Notes under the pieces: generated by a model
Told to the model about the DNA's origin: nothing
Seen by the model: only the letters and a program-made list of their open reading frames with translations
Databases searched by the model: none
Assembly (NCBI RefSeq): GCF_001668725.1
Contig: NZ_LZKL01000024.1
Coordinates: 1-47,576 of the forward strand
Length of the DNA stretch: 47,576 nucleotides
Origin: Mycobacterium sp. E787
GTDB lineage: Bacteria > Actinomycetota > Actinomycetes > Mycobacteriales > Mycobacteriaceae
Direction: 5' to 3'
Shown here: positions 1 through 8,879 of the stretch, one piece after another
How positions within the stretch are numbered: position 1 is the stretch's first letter
Layout: the number at the start of each line of letters is the position of its first letter
Position numbers and translations under genes: made by a program

Positions 1-501
1 TGGAACGTCGCCTTCATTCGCCGGTTCATGCTGATCTTCGGCCCGATCAGCTCGCTGTTCGACTTCTTGACCTTCGGCCTGATGCTGGGCGTGCTGCACG
101 CCGGCGCGATCGAGTTCCGGACCGGCTGGTTCGTCGAATCGCTTGCGACGCAGACGCTCATCATCTTCGCCATCCGCACGCGCAAGGTGCCGTTCTTCCG
201 CAGCCGCGCCAGCGTTCCGCTGACCATCACCAGCCTCACCGTGGTCGCGGTCGGCGTCGCGCTCACCATCTCGCCGCTCGCCGCCACCCTCGGATTCACG
301 CCGCTGCCCTGGCAGTTCTTTGCGGCGCTGGCCGGGTTCGTCGCCATCTATCTCGTTCTGGTGGAGCTGGCCAAGCTGATGTTCTACGCCGAGCCGACAA
401 ACCACCTACCGCATCGCACCCGCGGGGACGCCCATCGCATCCGGCGGCGCGCGGCACGTTTCCACTACATCAACGGCGTTTCGACCGCCGCTCGCGGATG
501 A
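1..501 (+). CDS. Magnesium-translocating P-type ATPase, C-terminal fragment
   Basis: The 5' part lies outside the window; the frame is open from base 1 and stops at 501. The visible ~166 residues carry the last membrane helices of an MgtA/MgtB-type (P3B) ATPase. The stretch FGPISSLFDFLTFG, then a hydrophobic helix, a TLIIFAIRTRKVPFF loop and two more helices match the end of the cation-ATPase C-terminal domain. Such pumps import Mg2+ across the inner membrane. After the usual end (near LAKLMFYAE) there is a basic tail of about 35 residues rich in Arg and His, whose role I cannot name. It converges on the ABC transporter genes, with 47 bp between stops. Family call is good; the exact ion is inference. 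Confidence 0.8.
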   Translation, partial: WNVAFIRRFMLIFGPISSLFDFLTFGLMLGVLHAGAIEFRTGWFVESLATQTLIIFAIRTRKVPFFRSRASVPLTITSLTVVAVGVALTISPLAATLGFTPLPWQFFAALAGFVAIYLVLVELAKLMFYAEPTNHLPHRTRGDAHRIRRRAARFHYINGVSTAARG

Positions 502-548
502 TCGACGGGCGCACCGTGATGGCGTGTCGTCTCACGCATGTTTAGGTA

Positions 549-1841
549 TCAGAGGTCGGGATCGGCTGTGATCTCGTCGGTGTCGGCGTTGTAGTCGAAG
601 AGTTCGGCGTAGCGCCCCCAGCCGATGGCGATATCCAGTTGTTGTTGGGCGTCCTGCGGGGCGAATTCTCGTTGCAGGATGTCGAGGAAGAATCCGGCGC
701 GCAGGTTGCCGTCGGGACAGTCATGCAGGGCATGACAAATGGTGCGCACCAAGGGTGCCCGGGTCCGTACTTGCCGAGCGAAGATCCGTTTGCTGGCTTG
801 GATGTCGGCGATGGTGAAATCCTTTCCAACGGAGGTGAGTTCGAGGTCTGCGCCGTTGACGCGCAAGAAATCGAGCAGCACTGCGGCATCCACCAGTGGC
901 AGCAGGTCTTGCGGGACGATGGTGAGGTCGGCGGCGATGTCCGGGATGTTGACTCGCCCGCCCTTCCCGTAGACGATTTCGACCAGCCCCGCCAGCCCGC
1001 CAACGGTTGCTCTCGGTAGCGGAAGGCTGGTGGGGGTGGCCGTGGTGGGCTCGACGGGCGATGTGCCCGCTCCGGTGCCGGTCAGCAGTCCGTAGAGCTT
1101 GTCGACGAGCGCTTCGAACGAGGGGGATCGGCGGTCGCGGGGACGCTCGAGCTCGATGGGGAGCTCGGCCAGGATGTGGCCGGGGTTGCTGCTGAGCACG
1201 ATGACACGGTCGGCCAAGATGATCGCTTCTTCGATGTTGTGGGTGACCAGGCAGATCGCTTTTGTCGGGAACTCTTGGCCGGTCCACAGTGTCATCAACT
1301 CGTTGCGCAGATTCTCGGCGGTGAGGACATCGAGCGCGGAAAAGGGTTCGTCCATCAGCAGCAGATCGGGTTGCAGCACCAGCGCCCGGGCGAACCCGAC
1401 GCGTTGGCGCATGCCGCCGGACAGTTCTTTGGGGTAAGCGGATTCGAAACCGTCGAGGCCGATCAGGTCGATGGCCTCCACCGCGCGCCTGCTCCGTTCG
1501 GCGGGCGCGATCTTGCGTGCCGCCAAACCGAGTTCGACGTTCTTCTGCACGGTCAGCCAGGGCATCAGAGCAAAGTTCTGGAAGACCATCGCAGTACCGG
1601 GGTTGGCGCCGGTCAGTTCGGCACCGTCGTAGCTCGCCACCCCGCTGGTGGCAGGGATCAATCCGGCGATCACGCGCAGCAGCGTCGACTTGCCGCATCC
1701 GGAACGCCCGAGCAGCGCGACCACCTCGCCCGCCCGGATGTCGAGATTGATGTCATCGAGGACCGGCAACGTGCCACCGTCGGGCTTGGGGAAGCTCTTG
1801 CTGACGTGTTCCAAGTGAATGATCACGTCATTTCCGGTCAT
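549..1841 (-). CDS. NitT/TauT-type ABC transporter, ATP-binding protein with C-terminal AAA-associated domain
   Basis: About 430 aa. Residues ~5-235 form an ABC ATPase with Walker A GRSGCGKST, signature LSGGMRQRVGFARAL and Walker B LLLMDEPFSALD. Residues ~290-430 resemble the AAA-associated C-terminal domain found on nitrate/sulfonate/bicarbonate-type importer ATPases. It should energise the double permease encoded just upstream (26 bp gap, same strand). I start it at the ATG at 1841 (MTGNDVIIHLEHVSKSFP); the open frame continues upstream but there it overlaps the permease and lacks family similarity. No periplasmic binding protein is visible nearby, so the substrate (nitrate, sulfonate, taurine or an aromatic sulfur compound) cannot be assigned. 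Confidence 0.85.
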   Translation of the reverse strand: MTGNDVIIHLEHVSKSFPKPDGGTLPVLDDINLDIRAGEVVALLGRSGCGKSTLLRVIAGLIPATSGVASYDGAELTGANPGTAMVFQNFALMPWLTVQKNVELGLAARKIAPAERSRRAVEAIDLIGLDGFESAYPKELSGGMRQRVGFARALVLQPDLLLMDEPFSALDVLTAENLRNELMTLWTGQEFPTKAICLVTHNIEEAIILADRVIVLSSNPGHILAELPIELERPRDRRSPSFEALVDKLYGLLTGTGAGTSPVEPTTATPTSLPLPRATVGGLAGLVEIVYGKGGRVNIPDIAADLTIVPQDLLPLVDAAVLLDFLRVNGADLELTSVGKDFTIADIQASKRIFARQVRTRAPLVRTICHALHDCPDGNLRAGFFLDILQREFAPQDAQQQLDIAIGWGRYAELFDYNADTDEITADPDL

Positions 1842-1867
1842 GGGAACCTCCGTCAAGCCTTCCGGGA

Positions 1868-3616
1868 TCAGGATAGGGAGAAGCGACGCTCGGACAGGCG
1901 GTAGAGCGGCTGCCACAGCACGATGTTCATGGTCACGACGTACATGCTCATCGCGATCACGCCGATCAGCAGGCGCGGGGCATCGCCCACCGCGGTGGCG
2001 TGCGTGATGTAGGAACCGAGCCCGACGGCGGACAACGTGGTGCCGTGGTACTGGACCACCTCGGCGACGATCGAGGCGTTCCACGCGCCGCCGGCCGCGG
2101 TGATGCCGCCGGTGACGTAGCTCCCGAAGATCCCGGGCAGTATCAGGTTGCGCCACCTCAGTACCGTCGGCAGTCGAAGGTTGGCAGCGGCGTCGCGAAG
2201 GTCATTGGGGATCGCACTCGCGCCGGCGATGACGTTGAACAGGATGTACCACTGCGTGCCGAGCGCCATCAGCAGGATGCCGCCCCAGTTGATGCTGATT
2301 CCGGTCATCAGCAGCAGGGCGGTGAACAACGGAAACAAAAAGTTCGCCGGGAAGGACGCCAGCACCTGGACCACCGGCTGGGCAAAGCGAGTTACCTTGG
2401 GATTCAAGCCAATCCACACCCCAATGGGTACCCAGATCAACGTCGAGACCACGACCACCACCACAACGCGGGCGAAAGTGGCCAAGCCGAGCAGCGCCGC
2501 GTGGCCGACCTCCGCGAAGCCCACGCTGTGGGCGATGTACTCGATCATTCGGAACGCGCCGTAGCCGAGCGCACCACACAACGCGAGAATGAATACTGCG
2601 TCGCCAAAACTGCGTCGCGCGGCTGACGTCTTGAGCGGACGTCCGGTTGTGCCGAACACCGCCATCACCCGGTCGACCGGGTACACCAGCCGCCCGAGGG
2701 GACGGGCGACGATGCCGGGTACGCGTGAGCGCCGCAGGACGTCCAGTGTCACGCTGCGCGGCGCTTCCAGCGACTCGGATTCCTCGATGCGAAATCGTTC
2801 GGCCCACGCCGTCAGCGGGCGCCAGAACAGCGCGTTCACCCCGATGATCACCACGACCATGGTCGCGACGGCCAGCAGGACCCTGGTGAGGCTTCCCTGG
2901 TCGCTGGCCGATGCGACATAGGCGCCGATCCCGGGCAGGGCGAACCTGTGGTTGTTGACGCTGAGGGCTTCCGACGCGGTGAGGAAGAACCAGCCCCCGC
3001 CGAAACTCATCATGCCGTTCCAGACCAATGGGATGACACCGCTGGGCAGATCGACCCGCCAGAACCGCTGCCAGCGCGACAGCCGCAACAACCGGGACGC
3101 CTCGTCCAGATCGTGGGGCTGAGTGATCAACGACTGGTAGAACGCGAAGGTCATGTTCCACGCCTGTGAGGTGAAGATCGCGAAGATGGAAGCGCATTCC
3201 AGACCTAACAGCGAGCCCGGAAACAGCGCGATGAAACCGGTGATCGTGATCGCGAGGAATCCCAGAACCGGCACGGATTGCAGGAAGTCCAACAGCGGGA
3301 TGAGCACTTTTTCGGCACGGCGGGAACGCGCCGCCGCGGTGGCGTAGGAGAACGTGAACACCAGGGATAGGCCCAGTGCGGCGAACATTCGCAACAATGA
3401 GCGTGCGGCGTAATAGGGCAGGTTGGCGGGGTCGGTGGACACCGACGACGGCGCGTTGGGCACCGTCCACGGCACTGTCGCCCCGCGGCCGACGCGGACG
3501 ACCAACCAGAGCAGCACCGCAGCCCCGACGAACACGGCGACATCGGCTGCCCAGCTGCGCGCCGGCCGGGCCACGACTGCGGCACCACGGCCGGGAAATG
3601 GGCGCAGCACGGTCAT
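1868..3616 (-). CDS. ABC transporter permease, fused double BPD_transp_1 protein
   Basis: About 582 aa, roughly twice a normal permease: two copies of the binding-protein-dependent permease fold in one chain (about residues 70-280 and 340-580), each with several hydrophobic helices and an EAA-like loop (DLDEASRLLRLSRWQRF and DLRDAAANLRLPTVLRW). Such fused permeases work as the complete membrane pore with a homodimer of the ATPase encoded downstream. The ATG at 3616 begins MTVLRPFPGRG; the frame stays open far upstream, but that extension is antisense to atsB and is not coding. Upstream Shine-Dalgarno signal is poor, and a long palindrome lies only 5 nt before the start, suggesting repressor control of the operon. 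Confidence 0.85.
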   Translation of the reverse strand: MTVLRPFPGRGAAVVARPARSWAADVAVFVGAAVLLWLVVRVGRGATVPWTVPNAPSSVSTDPANLPYYAARSLLRMFAALGLSLVFTFSYATAAARSRRAEKVLIPLLDFLQSVPVLGFLAITITGFIALFPGSLLGLECASIFAIFTSQAWNMTFAFYQSLITQPHDLDEASRLLRLSRWQRFWRVDLPSGVIPLVWNGMMSFGGGWFFLTASEALSVNNHRFALPGIGAYVASASDQGSLTRVLLAVATMVVVIIGVNALFWRPLTAWAERFRIEESESLEAPRSVTLDVLRRSRVPGIVARPLGRLVYPVDRVMAVFGTTGRPLKTSAARRSFGDAVFILALCGALGYGAFRMIEYIAHSVGFAEVGHAALLGLATFARVVVVVVVSTLIWVPIGVWIGLNPKVTRFAQPVVQVLASFPANFLFPLFTALLLMTGISINWGGILLMALGTQWYILFNVIAGASAIPNDLRDAAANLRLPTVLRWRNLILPGIFGSYVTGGITAAGGAWNASIVAEVVQYHGTTLSAVGLGSYITHATAVGDAPRLLIGVIAMSMYVVTMNIVLWQPLYRLSERRFSLS

Positions 3617-3621
3617 TTCGC

Positions 3622-3647
3622 CAATGGTGTCGCAAGCGACACCATTG
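3622..3647. promoter_or_regulatory. Perfect 26-bp palindrome, probable repressor operator
   Basis: Twelve-base arms CAATGGTGTCGC and GCGACACCATTG are separated by AA, with no mismatch. It lies 5 bp before the ABC permease start codon and 90 bp before atsB, in the only divergent control region of this part. A perfect dyad of this size in a GC-rich promoter is typical of TetR- or GntR-class operators; which regulator binds is unknown and no regulator gene is adjacent. Confidence 0.6.
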
Positions 3648-3737
3648 CACCACCCGTGAGCCGATCCGGCCGTCCGCTGAGTGAATCGGTGGTAAACAGC
3701 CGCCCGCCAAGCCCATTGCGGGCTATATTTCCGCGTC

Positions 3738-6641
3738 ATGAGCGAAGAGCACGCGTTGGTCATCGTCGCCGGGTACCAGGACCTCGAGTCGGCCCGCCGC
3801 GACTTCGAATCCCTGGCCGAGCGGACGAAGGCCAAGGACGTGCCGCTGCGGGGCGCGGTGCTGGTCGGCAAGGACGCCGACGGCACCCCCGTGCTGGTGG
3901 ACACGGGCAACCGGCTCGGCCGCCGCGGCGCCGCGTGGGGCGCCGGGGCGGGCCTGGCCGTCGGCCTGTTCTCGCCGGCGCTGCTGGCCACCGCGGTGGT
4001 CGGCGCGGCCGCGGGCGCGTTGGCGGGCACCTTCGCCGACCACCGGATCAAAAGCGGACTGGCCGACAAGATCGGGCAGGCGCTGGCCGCGGGCAGCGGC
4101 CTGGTCATCGCGGTGACGCCGGCGGGCGGCCGGCTCGCCGTCGAGCAGGCGCTGGGCGGCTCGCCGATGAAATCGGTTGCGGAGCTCAGCCATTCGACGC
4201 TGAGGAGCCTTAGCGCGGCGCTGGAAGAGGCGATGGGCAAGTTCAATCCGGACCGCACCCGGCTGCCGTTGCCGCAACGCGCGTTCGGCGGCACCATCGG
4301 CCGCACCATGGCGGACTCGGTCGGTGACTGGACCATCGTGCCCGGGCCGAAGGCGCCCGACGGCGCGCCCAACGTGTTGATCGTGCTCATCGACGACGCC
4401 GGGTTCGGCGGTCCGGACACCTTCGGCGGCGGCATCCGGACGCCCACGCTGACCCGGGTGGCGCAAAACGGGTTGACCTACAACCGCTTTCACGTCACCG
4501 CGGTCTGCTCACCCACCCGCGCGGCGCTGCTGACCGGGCGCAACCACCACCGGGTGGGCTTCGGATCGGTCACCGAGTTTCCCGGCCCCTTCCCGGGCTA
4601 TTCGTCGGTGAAGCCGCAAAGCTGCGCCGCGCTGCCCCGCATCCTGCGCGACAACGGCTATGTGACAGGCGGTTTCGGCAAGTGGCATCTGACCCCGGAC
4701 AACGTCCAGGGGGCGGCGGGGCCGTTTGACAACTGGCCGCTGGGTTGGGGATTCGACCACTTCTGGGGATTCCTGTCCGGCGCCGCCGGCCAGTACGACC
4801 CGATCATCACCCAGGACAACGCCGTGATCGGCGTGCCGCAGGGCAAGGACGGCAAGCCCTATTACTTCCCCGACGACCTCACCGACAAGGCCGTCGAATG
4901 GCTGCACGCCGTGCGGGCCCAGGACGCCGAGAAGCCGTGGATGATGTACTACTCGACCGGCGCCACCCACGCGCCGCACCACGTGTTCAAAGAGTGGGCC
5001 GACAGGTACCGCGGCCAGTTCGACGAGGGCTGGGACGTCTACCGGCGCAAGACATTCGAACGGCAAAAGCAGCTCGGCGTCATTCCGCCGGACGCCGAGC
5101 TCACCGAGCGGCCCGACCTGTTCCCGGCGTGGGACGGCCTGTCGGACAACCAGAAGAAGCTGTTCGCCCGCCAGATGGAGGTGTTCGCCGGCTTCTCGGA
5201 AAACGCCGACTGGAACGTCGGCCGGCTCCTGGACGCGATCGATGATCTCGGCGAGTCGGACAACACGCTGGTCTTCTACATCTGGGGCGACAACGGCGCC
5301 AGCATGGAGGGCACGGTCACCGGCTCGTTCAACGAGATGACGTTTCTGAACGGGGTACTGCTCGACGCCGACCATCAGCTGGAGCTCATCGAGCAGTACG
5401 GCGGGATCGAGGCGCTCGGCAACGAGTTCACCGCACCGCATTTCGCCAGCGCGTGGGCCCACGCCAACAACACCCCGTTCCAGTGGGGCAAGCAGATGGC
5501 CAGCCACCTGGGCGGGGCGCGCGACCCGATGGCGGTCGCCTGGCCGGCCCGGATCCGGCCCGACGCGGTGGTTCGTGACCAGTTCACCCACTGCATCGAC
5601 ATCGCCCCAACGGTATTGGAGGCCATCGGTTTACCGCAGCCGGTCAGCGTCGACGGCATCGATCAGGAGCCCTTGGACGGCACCAGTTTCGTGCACACCT
5701 TCGACGACGCGGCGGCCGAGGAACGCCACACCGTCCAGTACTTCGAGATGTTCGCCAGCCGCGCTATCTACAAAGACGGGTGGTGGGCGTGCGCCCGGCT
5801 GGACAAGGCGCCGTGGGACTTCTCGCCGGAGACGCTGCAACGGTTCGCGCCCGGAAGCTACGATCCCGACGAGGACGTCTGGGAGCTGTATCACCTGCCC
5901 GACGACTTCTCCCAGGCGCGCAACCTGGCGGCCGAACATCCCGACAAGCTCGCCGAACTCACACAGCTGTGGTGGGCCGAGGCCGAACGCAACCGGGTGC
6001 TGCCGTTGCTGGGCGGGCTCGCGGTGATGTTCGGCAGCCTGCCGCCGCTGCCCACCACCACGCGGTTCACCTTCAAGGGCGGCGTGCAGAACATCCAGCG
6101 CGGCATGGTGCCCCGCATCTTCGGCCGCTCCTATGCGATCGAGGCCCGCCTGACGGTCCCCGAGGACGGCGCGCAGGGCGTGATCGTCGCCGACGCCGAC
6201 TTCATCGGCGGGTTCGCGTTATGGGTCGACGAGGGGCGGCGCCTGCGCCACACGTACTCGTATCTGGGTGTCGATACCTACAAGCAGGTCTCGGACGAGC
6301 CGATTCCCCCCGGCGACGTCACGGTCCGGATGCTGTTCGAGTCCGAGCAGCCGGTCCCCGGCTCGGGCGGCCGGGTGACGCTGTGGGCGGGCGATCGGCA
6401 GATCGGCGCGGGCGAGATGGCCAAGACGGTGCCGCTGGCGTTCACCTCGTACGCCGGGATGGACATCGGCCGCGACAACGGCCTGGTGGTGGACCGCGAC
6501 TACGAGGACAAGGCGCCCTACGCGTTCACCGGCACCGTCAAGGAGGTCGTCTTCGACCTCAAACCCGTTGCGCCCGAAGCGGAGAAGGCGCTGCACGAGC
6601 ACGCGGCGGTGCAGGCCGTCGGCCGGGGCGCCGCGGGCTGA
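3738..6641 (+). CDS. atsB: Arylsulfatase (type I, formylglycine-dependent), AtsB-like, with N-terminal glycine-rich domain
   Basis: 967 aa, close to the ~970 aa I recall for M. tuberculosis AtsB (Rv3299c). The sulfatase domain starts near residue 210: NVLIVLIDDAGFGG supplies metal ligands D219/D220, and C257-SPTRAALLTGR is the C-x-P-x-R sulfatase signature whose Cys is converted to formylglycine. GFGKWHLTP and later WGDNGAS also fit the family. It should hydrolyse sulfate esters. Residues 1-~170 are an additional domain resembling DUF1269-type proteins, with a Gly/Ala-rich hydrophobic segment at ~55-95 that could insert in a membrane; no classical signal peptide is present. Residues ~740-967 form a beta-rich C-terminal region. 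The start ATG gives MSEEHALVIVAGYQ. Confidence 0.9.
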   Translation: MSEEHALVIVAGYQDLESARRDFESLAERTKAKDVPLRGAVLVGKDADGTPVLVDTGNRLGRRGAAWGAGAGLAVGLFSPALLATAVVGAAAGALAGTFADHRIKSGLADKIGQALAAGSGLVIAVTPAGGRLAVEQALGGSPMKSVAELSHSTLRSLSAALEEAMGKFNPDRTRLPLPQRAFGGTIGRTMADSVGDWTIVPGPKAPDGAPNVLIVLIDDAGFGGPDTFGGGIRTPTLTRVAQNGLTYNRFHVTAVCSPTRAALLTGRNHHRVGFGSVTEFPGPFPGYSSVKPQSCAALPRILRDNGYVTGGFGKWHLTPDNVQGAAGPFDNWPLGWGFDHFWGFLSGAAGQYDPIITQDNAVIGVPQGKDGKPYYFPDDLTDKAVEWLHAVRAQDAEKPWMMYYSTGATHAPHHVFKEWADRYRGQFDEGWDVYRRKTFERQKQLGVIPPDAELTERPDLFPAWDGLSDNQKKLFARQMEVFAGFSENADWNVGRLLDAIDDLGESDNTLVFYIWGDNGASMEGTVTGSFNEMTFLNGVLLDADHQLELIEQYGGIEALGNEFTAPHFASAWAHANNTPFQWGKQMASHLGGARDPMAVAWPARIRPDAVVRDQFTHCIDIAPTVLEAIGLPQPVSVDGIDQEPLDGTSFVHTFDDAAAEERHTVQYFEMFASRAIYKDGWWACARLDKAPWDFSPETLQRFAPGSYDPDEDVWELYHLPDDFSQARNLAAEHPDKLAELTQLWWAEAERNRVLPLLGGLAVMFGSLPPLPTTTRFTFKGGVQNIQRGMVPRIFGRSYAIEARLTVPEDGAQGVIVADADFIGGFALWVDEGRRLRHTYSYLGVDTYKQVSDEPIPPGDVTVRMLFESEQPVPGSGGRVTLWAGDRQIGAGEMAKTVPLAFTSYAGMDIGRDNGLVVDRDYEDKAPYAFTGTVKEVVFDLKPVAPEAEKALHEHAAVQAVGRGAAG

Positions 6642-6649
6642 GGCGCTGA

Positions 6650-6862
6650 CTACTGCTGGGCCAGGACGACGTTCGCCCCGGCGAGGCCGGACTGGATGCC
6701 GCGGTCGATCTGGTCGGCGACGGGCGACCCGCCGTTGGAGACGGTCTCCGGGCAGCTGCAGCTGAGTTCGCTGAATACGCTGGGGTCGGCGCCGGCGGGC
6801 ACCGCCATCGCCACCGCTGCACCGACGGCAAGGGCAGCGCCGGCAAGGATTTTCGATACCAC
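6650..6862 (-). CDS. Small secreted protein of unknown function
   Basis: 70 aa starting with GTG at 6862, preceded by GGAG with 8 nt spacing. Residues 1-25 are a clear signal peptide ending AVPAGA before DPSVFSEL. The mature part of ~45 residues holds two closely spaced Cys (SCSCPE) and ends near NVVLAQQ. It belongs to the pattern of tiny exported mycobacterial proteins; I do not recognise a function. It converges on atsB (8 bp between stops) and lies in a cluster of secreted proteins. Confidence 0.65.
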   Translation of the reverse strand: MVSKILAGAALAVGAAVAMAVPAGADPSVFSELSCSCPETVSNGGSPVADQIDRGIQSGLAGANVVLAQQ

Positions 6863-6943
6863 TCGTTGTTCTCCGCACTAGTTGGTATGCGAAATGGTAG
6901 GCGCCGAAAATCGCTGATCTGCTAGCGCGGCGTTTCGATTGCG

Positions 6944-7252
6944 TTAAGACGAATGCGTCGGGCAGTAAGCGCGGATGCTCGCGCCGACGAAGAAACCGGC
7001 GTGGTAGCCGTCCAGGCCGCTGTTGGCCTGCACCGTGGACGCGACCTGGGCGGGCGTCTTGCCGTTGTCGAGCTCGTCGCAGACCTCGTGACCGGCGATG
7101 ATGGCTTTGTCGGGTGATCCGAAGCGGATGCCCTTGGCGGTCAGCGCCGCCAGGAAGGCGTCGTCGTTCGCGTCGCCGCGGGCGATCGGGGCGGCCGCGA
7201 GGGGTCCGAGCGCGGCCAGCACGGCCAGGACGGGGGCCCAGACCCGTGACAT
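6944..7252 (-). CDS. DUF732 secreted protein (copy 1)
   Basis: About 102 aa. A signal peptide (residues 1-~27, ending near ARGDA) is followed by a DUF732 domain: [38 protein letters not shown] and a C-terminal GASIRAYCP. The two Cys probably form the disulfide usual for this mycobacteria-restricted exported family, whose function is unknown. Start: GTG at 7255 is immediately followed by ATG at 7252, with AGGAAGG upstream; I prefer the ATG. It is similar in layout to the two other DUF732 genes at 7374 and 9987. Confidence 0.8.
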   Translation of the reverse strand: MSRVWAPVLAVLAALGPLAAAPIARGDANDDAFLAALTAKGIRFGSPDKAIIAGHEVCDELDNGKTPAQVASTVQANSGLDGYHAGFFVGASIRAYCPTHSS

Positions 7253-7373
7253 CACCCATCCTTCCTCAGCCGCGAATGCTGGACGTTACAGCTTCGCACA
7301 CGGTACCGACCGCAAATTTGCGATCACGGCGAGGGAAAGTAACGGCGTTGCGCGAGGTGCCGTCGTGTTGCCG

Positions 7374-7727
7374 CTACGACGGGATGTCGGCGTACTGCGG
7401 GCAGTACGCGCGCTCGGCGATCGCGACGAAGTAGCCGGCGTTGTCGCCGTCGAGCTTGCTGCTGTTCATCACGTCGGTCGCGATCTGCTCCTGCGTCTTG
7501 CCCATGTCGAGCTGGTGGCAGACCAGGTGACCGGCCGCGATCGCCGATTTGGCGTTGTCGTGCTCGATGCCGTGGGCGTGCAGGGCCGCGATGAACGCGT
7601 CGTCGTTGCCGTCGGCCTGGGCATTCGGCGCGGGCAACAGCGGGCCCAGCAGCGCGACGGCCGGGATGAACCCGGCCGCCAACAGCGGGAGCAGCAGGCG
7701 GGGCTTGCGGCTGCGGGTGCTCGTCAT
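7374..7727 (-). CDS. DUF732 secreted protein (copy 2)
   Basis: 117 aa from ATG at 7727, with a G-rich ribosome site (TTGGGGG) about 10 nt before it. Residues 1-~39 are a signal peptide with a long hydrophobic core ending NAQADG. The mature DUF732 domain shows NDDAFIAALHAHGIEHDN, AGHLVCHQLDMGKTQEQIA, a central SSKLDGDNAGYFVAIAERAYCP and paired Cys. The gene is divergent from lpqC across a 166-bp region. Function unknown; the same fold is encoded three times within 3.4 kb. Confidence 0.8.
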   Translation of the reverse strand: MTSTRSRKPRLLLPLLAAGFIPAVALLGPLLPAPNAQADGNDDAFIAALHAHGIEHDNAKSAIAAGHLVCHQLDMGKTQEQIATDVMNSSKLDGDNAGYFVAIAERAYCPQYADIPS

Positions 7728-7893
7728 TTCTAATACCCCCAAGGGTCTTCCAAAAAGATCCGAGTTCGACGACTGAAGGTTCGACCTAGAACGTTGCAGG
7801 CAGGTTACAGCTTGGCATCGTTCAATCATCGTGGATATTGCGAACATCGCAACATTGGTTATGTCGTCCGAGCGCGATCGGTAGCTTGACGGC

Positions 7894-8820
7894 ATGCCGT
7901 ACGCGCGCTGGCTGACGCTCGCCGTCGTGGCGGCATGCGCGGTGAGCGCGGCGGGCTGCGGCGTGCGGCTGGTCTCGACGGCCAGCGCCAGGGAGGTGTC
8001 CGGCACGCTGCGGTCCGGCGGCATGGACCGCACGTACACGCTGCACGTGCCGCCCCGCGAACCGGTCGGCCTGGTGCTCAGCCTGCACGGCGGCGGCGGC
8101 CGCGGAACCGGGCAGCAGGGCCTGACCGACTTCGACGCCGTCGCCGACGCCACCGACCTGCTGGTGGCCTATCCCGACGGCTTCGACAAGAGCTGGGCCG
8201 ACGGGCGGGGGGCGTCACCGGCGGATCGCCACCACGTCGACGACGTCGGGTTCCTGGTCGCGCTGGCCGGCAAGCTGCAAAGCGATTACCACATCCCGCC
8301 CGGGCATGTGTTCGCCACCGGCATGTCCAACGGGGGCTTCATGACCAACAAGCTGGCCTGCGAGCGCGCCGACGTCTTCGCCGCCATCGCGCCGGTCGCG
8401 GGGACGCTGGGCGCGGGCGTGGCCTGCCATCCGTCGCGGCCGGTGGCCGTCCTGGCGGCGCACGGCACCGCCGACCCGCTGGTGCCGTTCAACGGCGGGG
8501 ACGTGCGGGGACGCGGCGGGGTCAGCCACTCCGTCGCCGCGACCGCCATGGTGGGCATGTGGCGGTCGGTCGACGGCTGCCGGGGCGACCCGGCGACGCA
8601 GGTGCTGCCCAACGTCGGCGACGGCACCGTCGTGCACCGCTTCGACTCGACGGCGTGCGCGGCGTCGACCGAGGTGGTCTTCTACCAGATCGACAACGGC
8701 GGGCACACCTGGCCGGGCGGCAAACAATATCTGCCCCAGGCGGTCATCGGGCGCACCTCGCGGGCGCTGGACGCGTCGGAGGTCATCGCCCGGTTTTTCG
8801 TCGCGCACGCCCGCGATTAG
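7894..8820 (+). CDS. lpqC: Lipoprotein esterase LpqC (PHB depolymerase/feruloyl-esterase family)
   Basis: 308 aa, M. tuberculosis Rv3298c family. An N-terminal signal ends in the lipobox VSAAGC (Cys22 would be lipidated), so it is anchored outside the membrane. The alpha/beta-hydrolase core has the oxyanion segment [10 protein letters not shown] and nucleophile motif GMSNGG, then an [12 protein letters not shown] acid region and [10 protein letters not shown] with the likely catalytic His. Such enzymes cleave polyhydroxyalkanoate or feruloyl-type esters; the mycobacterial substrate is not established. A TAGCTT box at 7882-7887 lies 6 nt before ATG with no Shine-Dalgarno, suggesting a leaderless transcript. 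The next gene, pstS, follows 59 bp later. Confidence 0.88.
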   Translation: MPYARWLTLAVVAACAVSAAGCGVRLVSTASAREVSGTLRSGGMDRTYTLHVPPREPVGLVLSLHGGGGRGTGQQGLTDFDAVADATDLLVAYPDGFDKSWADGRGASPADRHHVDDVGFLVALAGKLQSDYHIPPGHVFATGMSNGGFMTNKLACERADVFAAIAPVAGTLGAGVACHPSRPVAVLAAHGTADPLVPFNGGDVRGRGGVSHSVAATAMVGMWRSVDGCRGDPATQVLPNVGDGTVVHRFDSTACAASTEVVFYQIDNGGHTWPGGKQYLPQAVIGRTSRALDASEVIARFFVAHARD

Positions 8821-8879
8821 CCCTGTTACTATGCCTCATGGCGGCGATCGTCCCCTCTAGGCACTCCGCAGGAATTCAC

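Noticed and set aside
3617..4447. N-terminal extension of the ABC permease by about 277 residues
   Set aside because: The extension is antisense to atsB, crosses the palindrome and has no transporter similarity. ATG at 3616 fits the family.
7935..8879. Fusion of pstS to a long upstream frame overlapping lpqC
   Set aside because: The upstream part is lpqC read out of frame. The signal peptide and lipobox of PstS begin at 8880.
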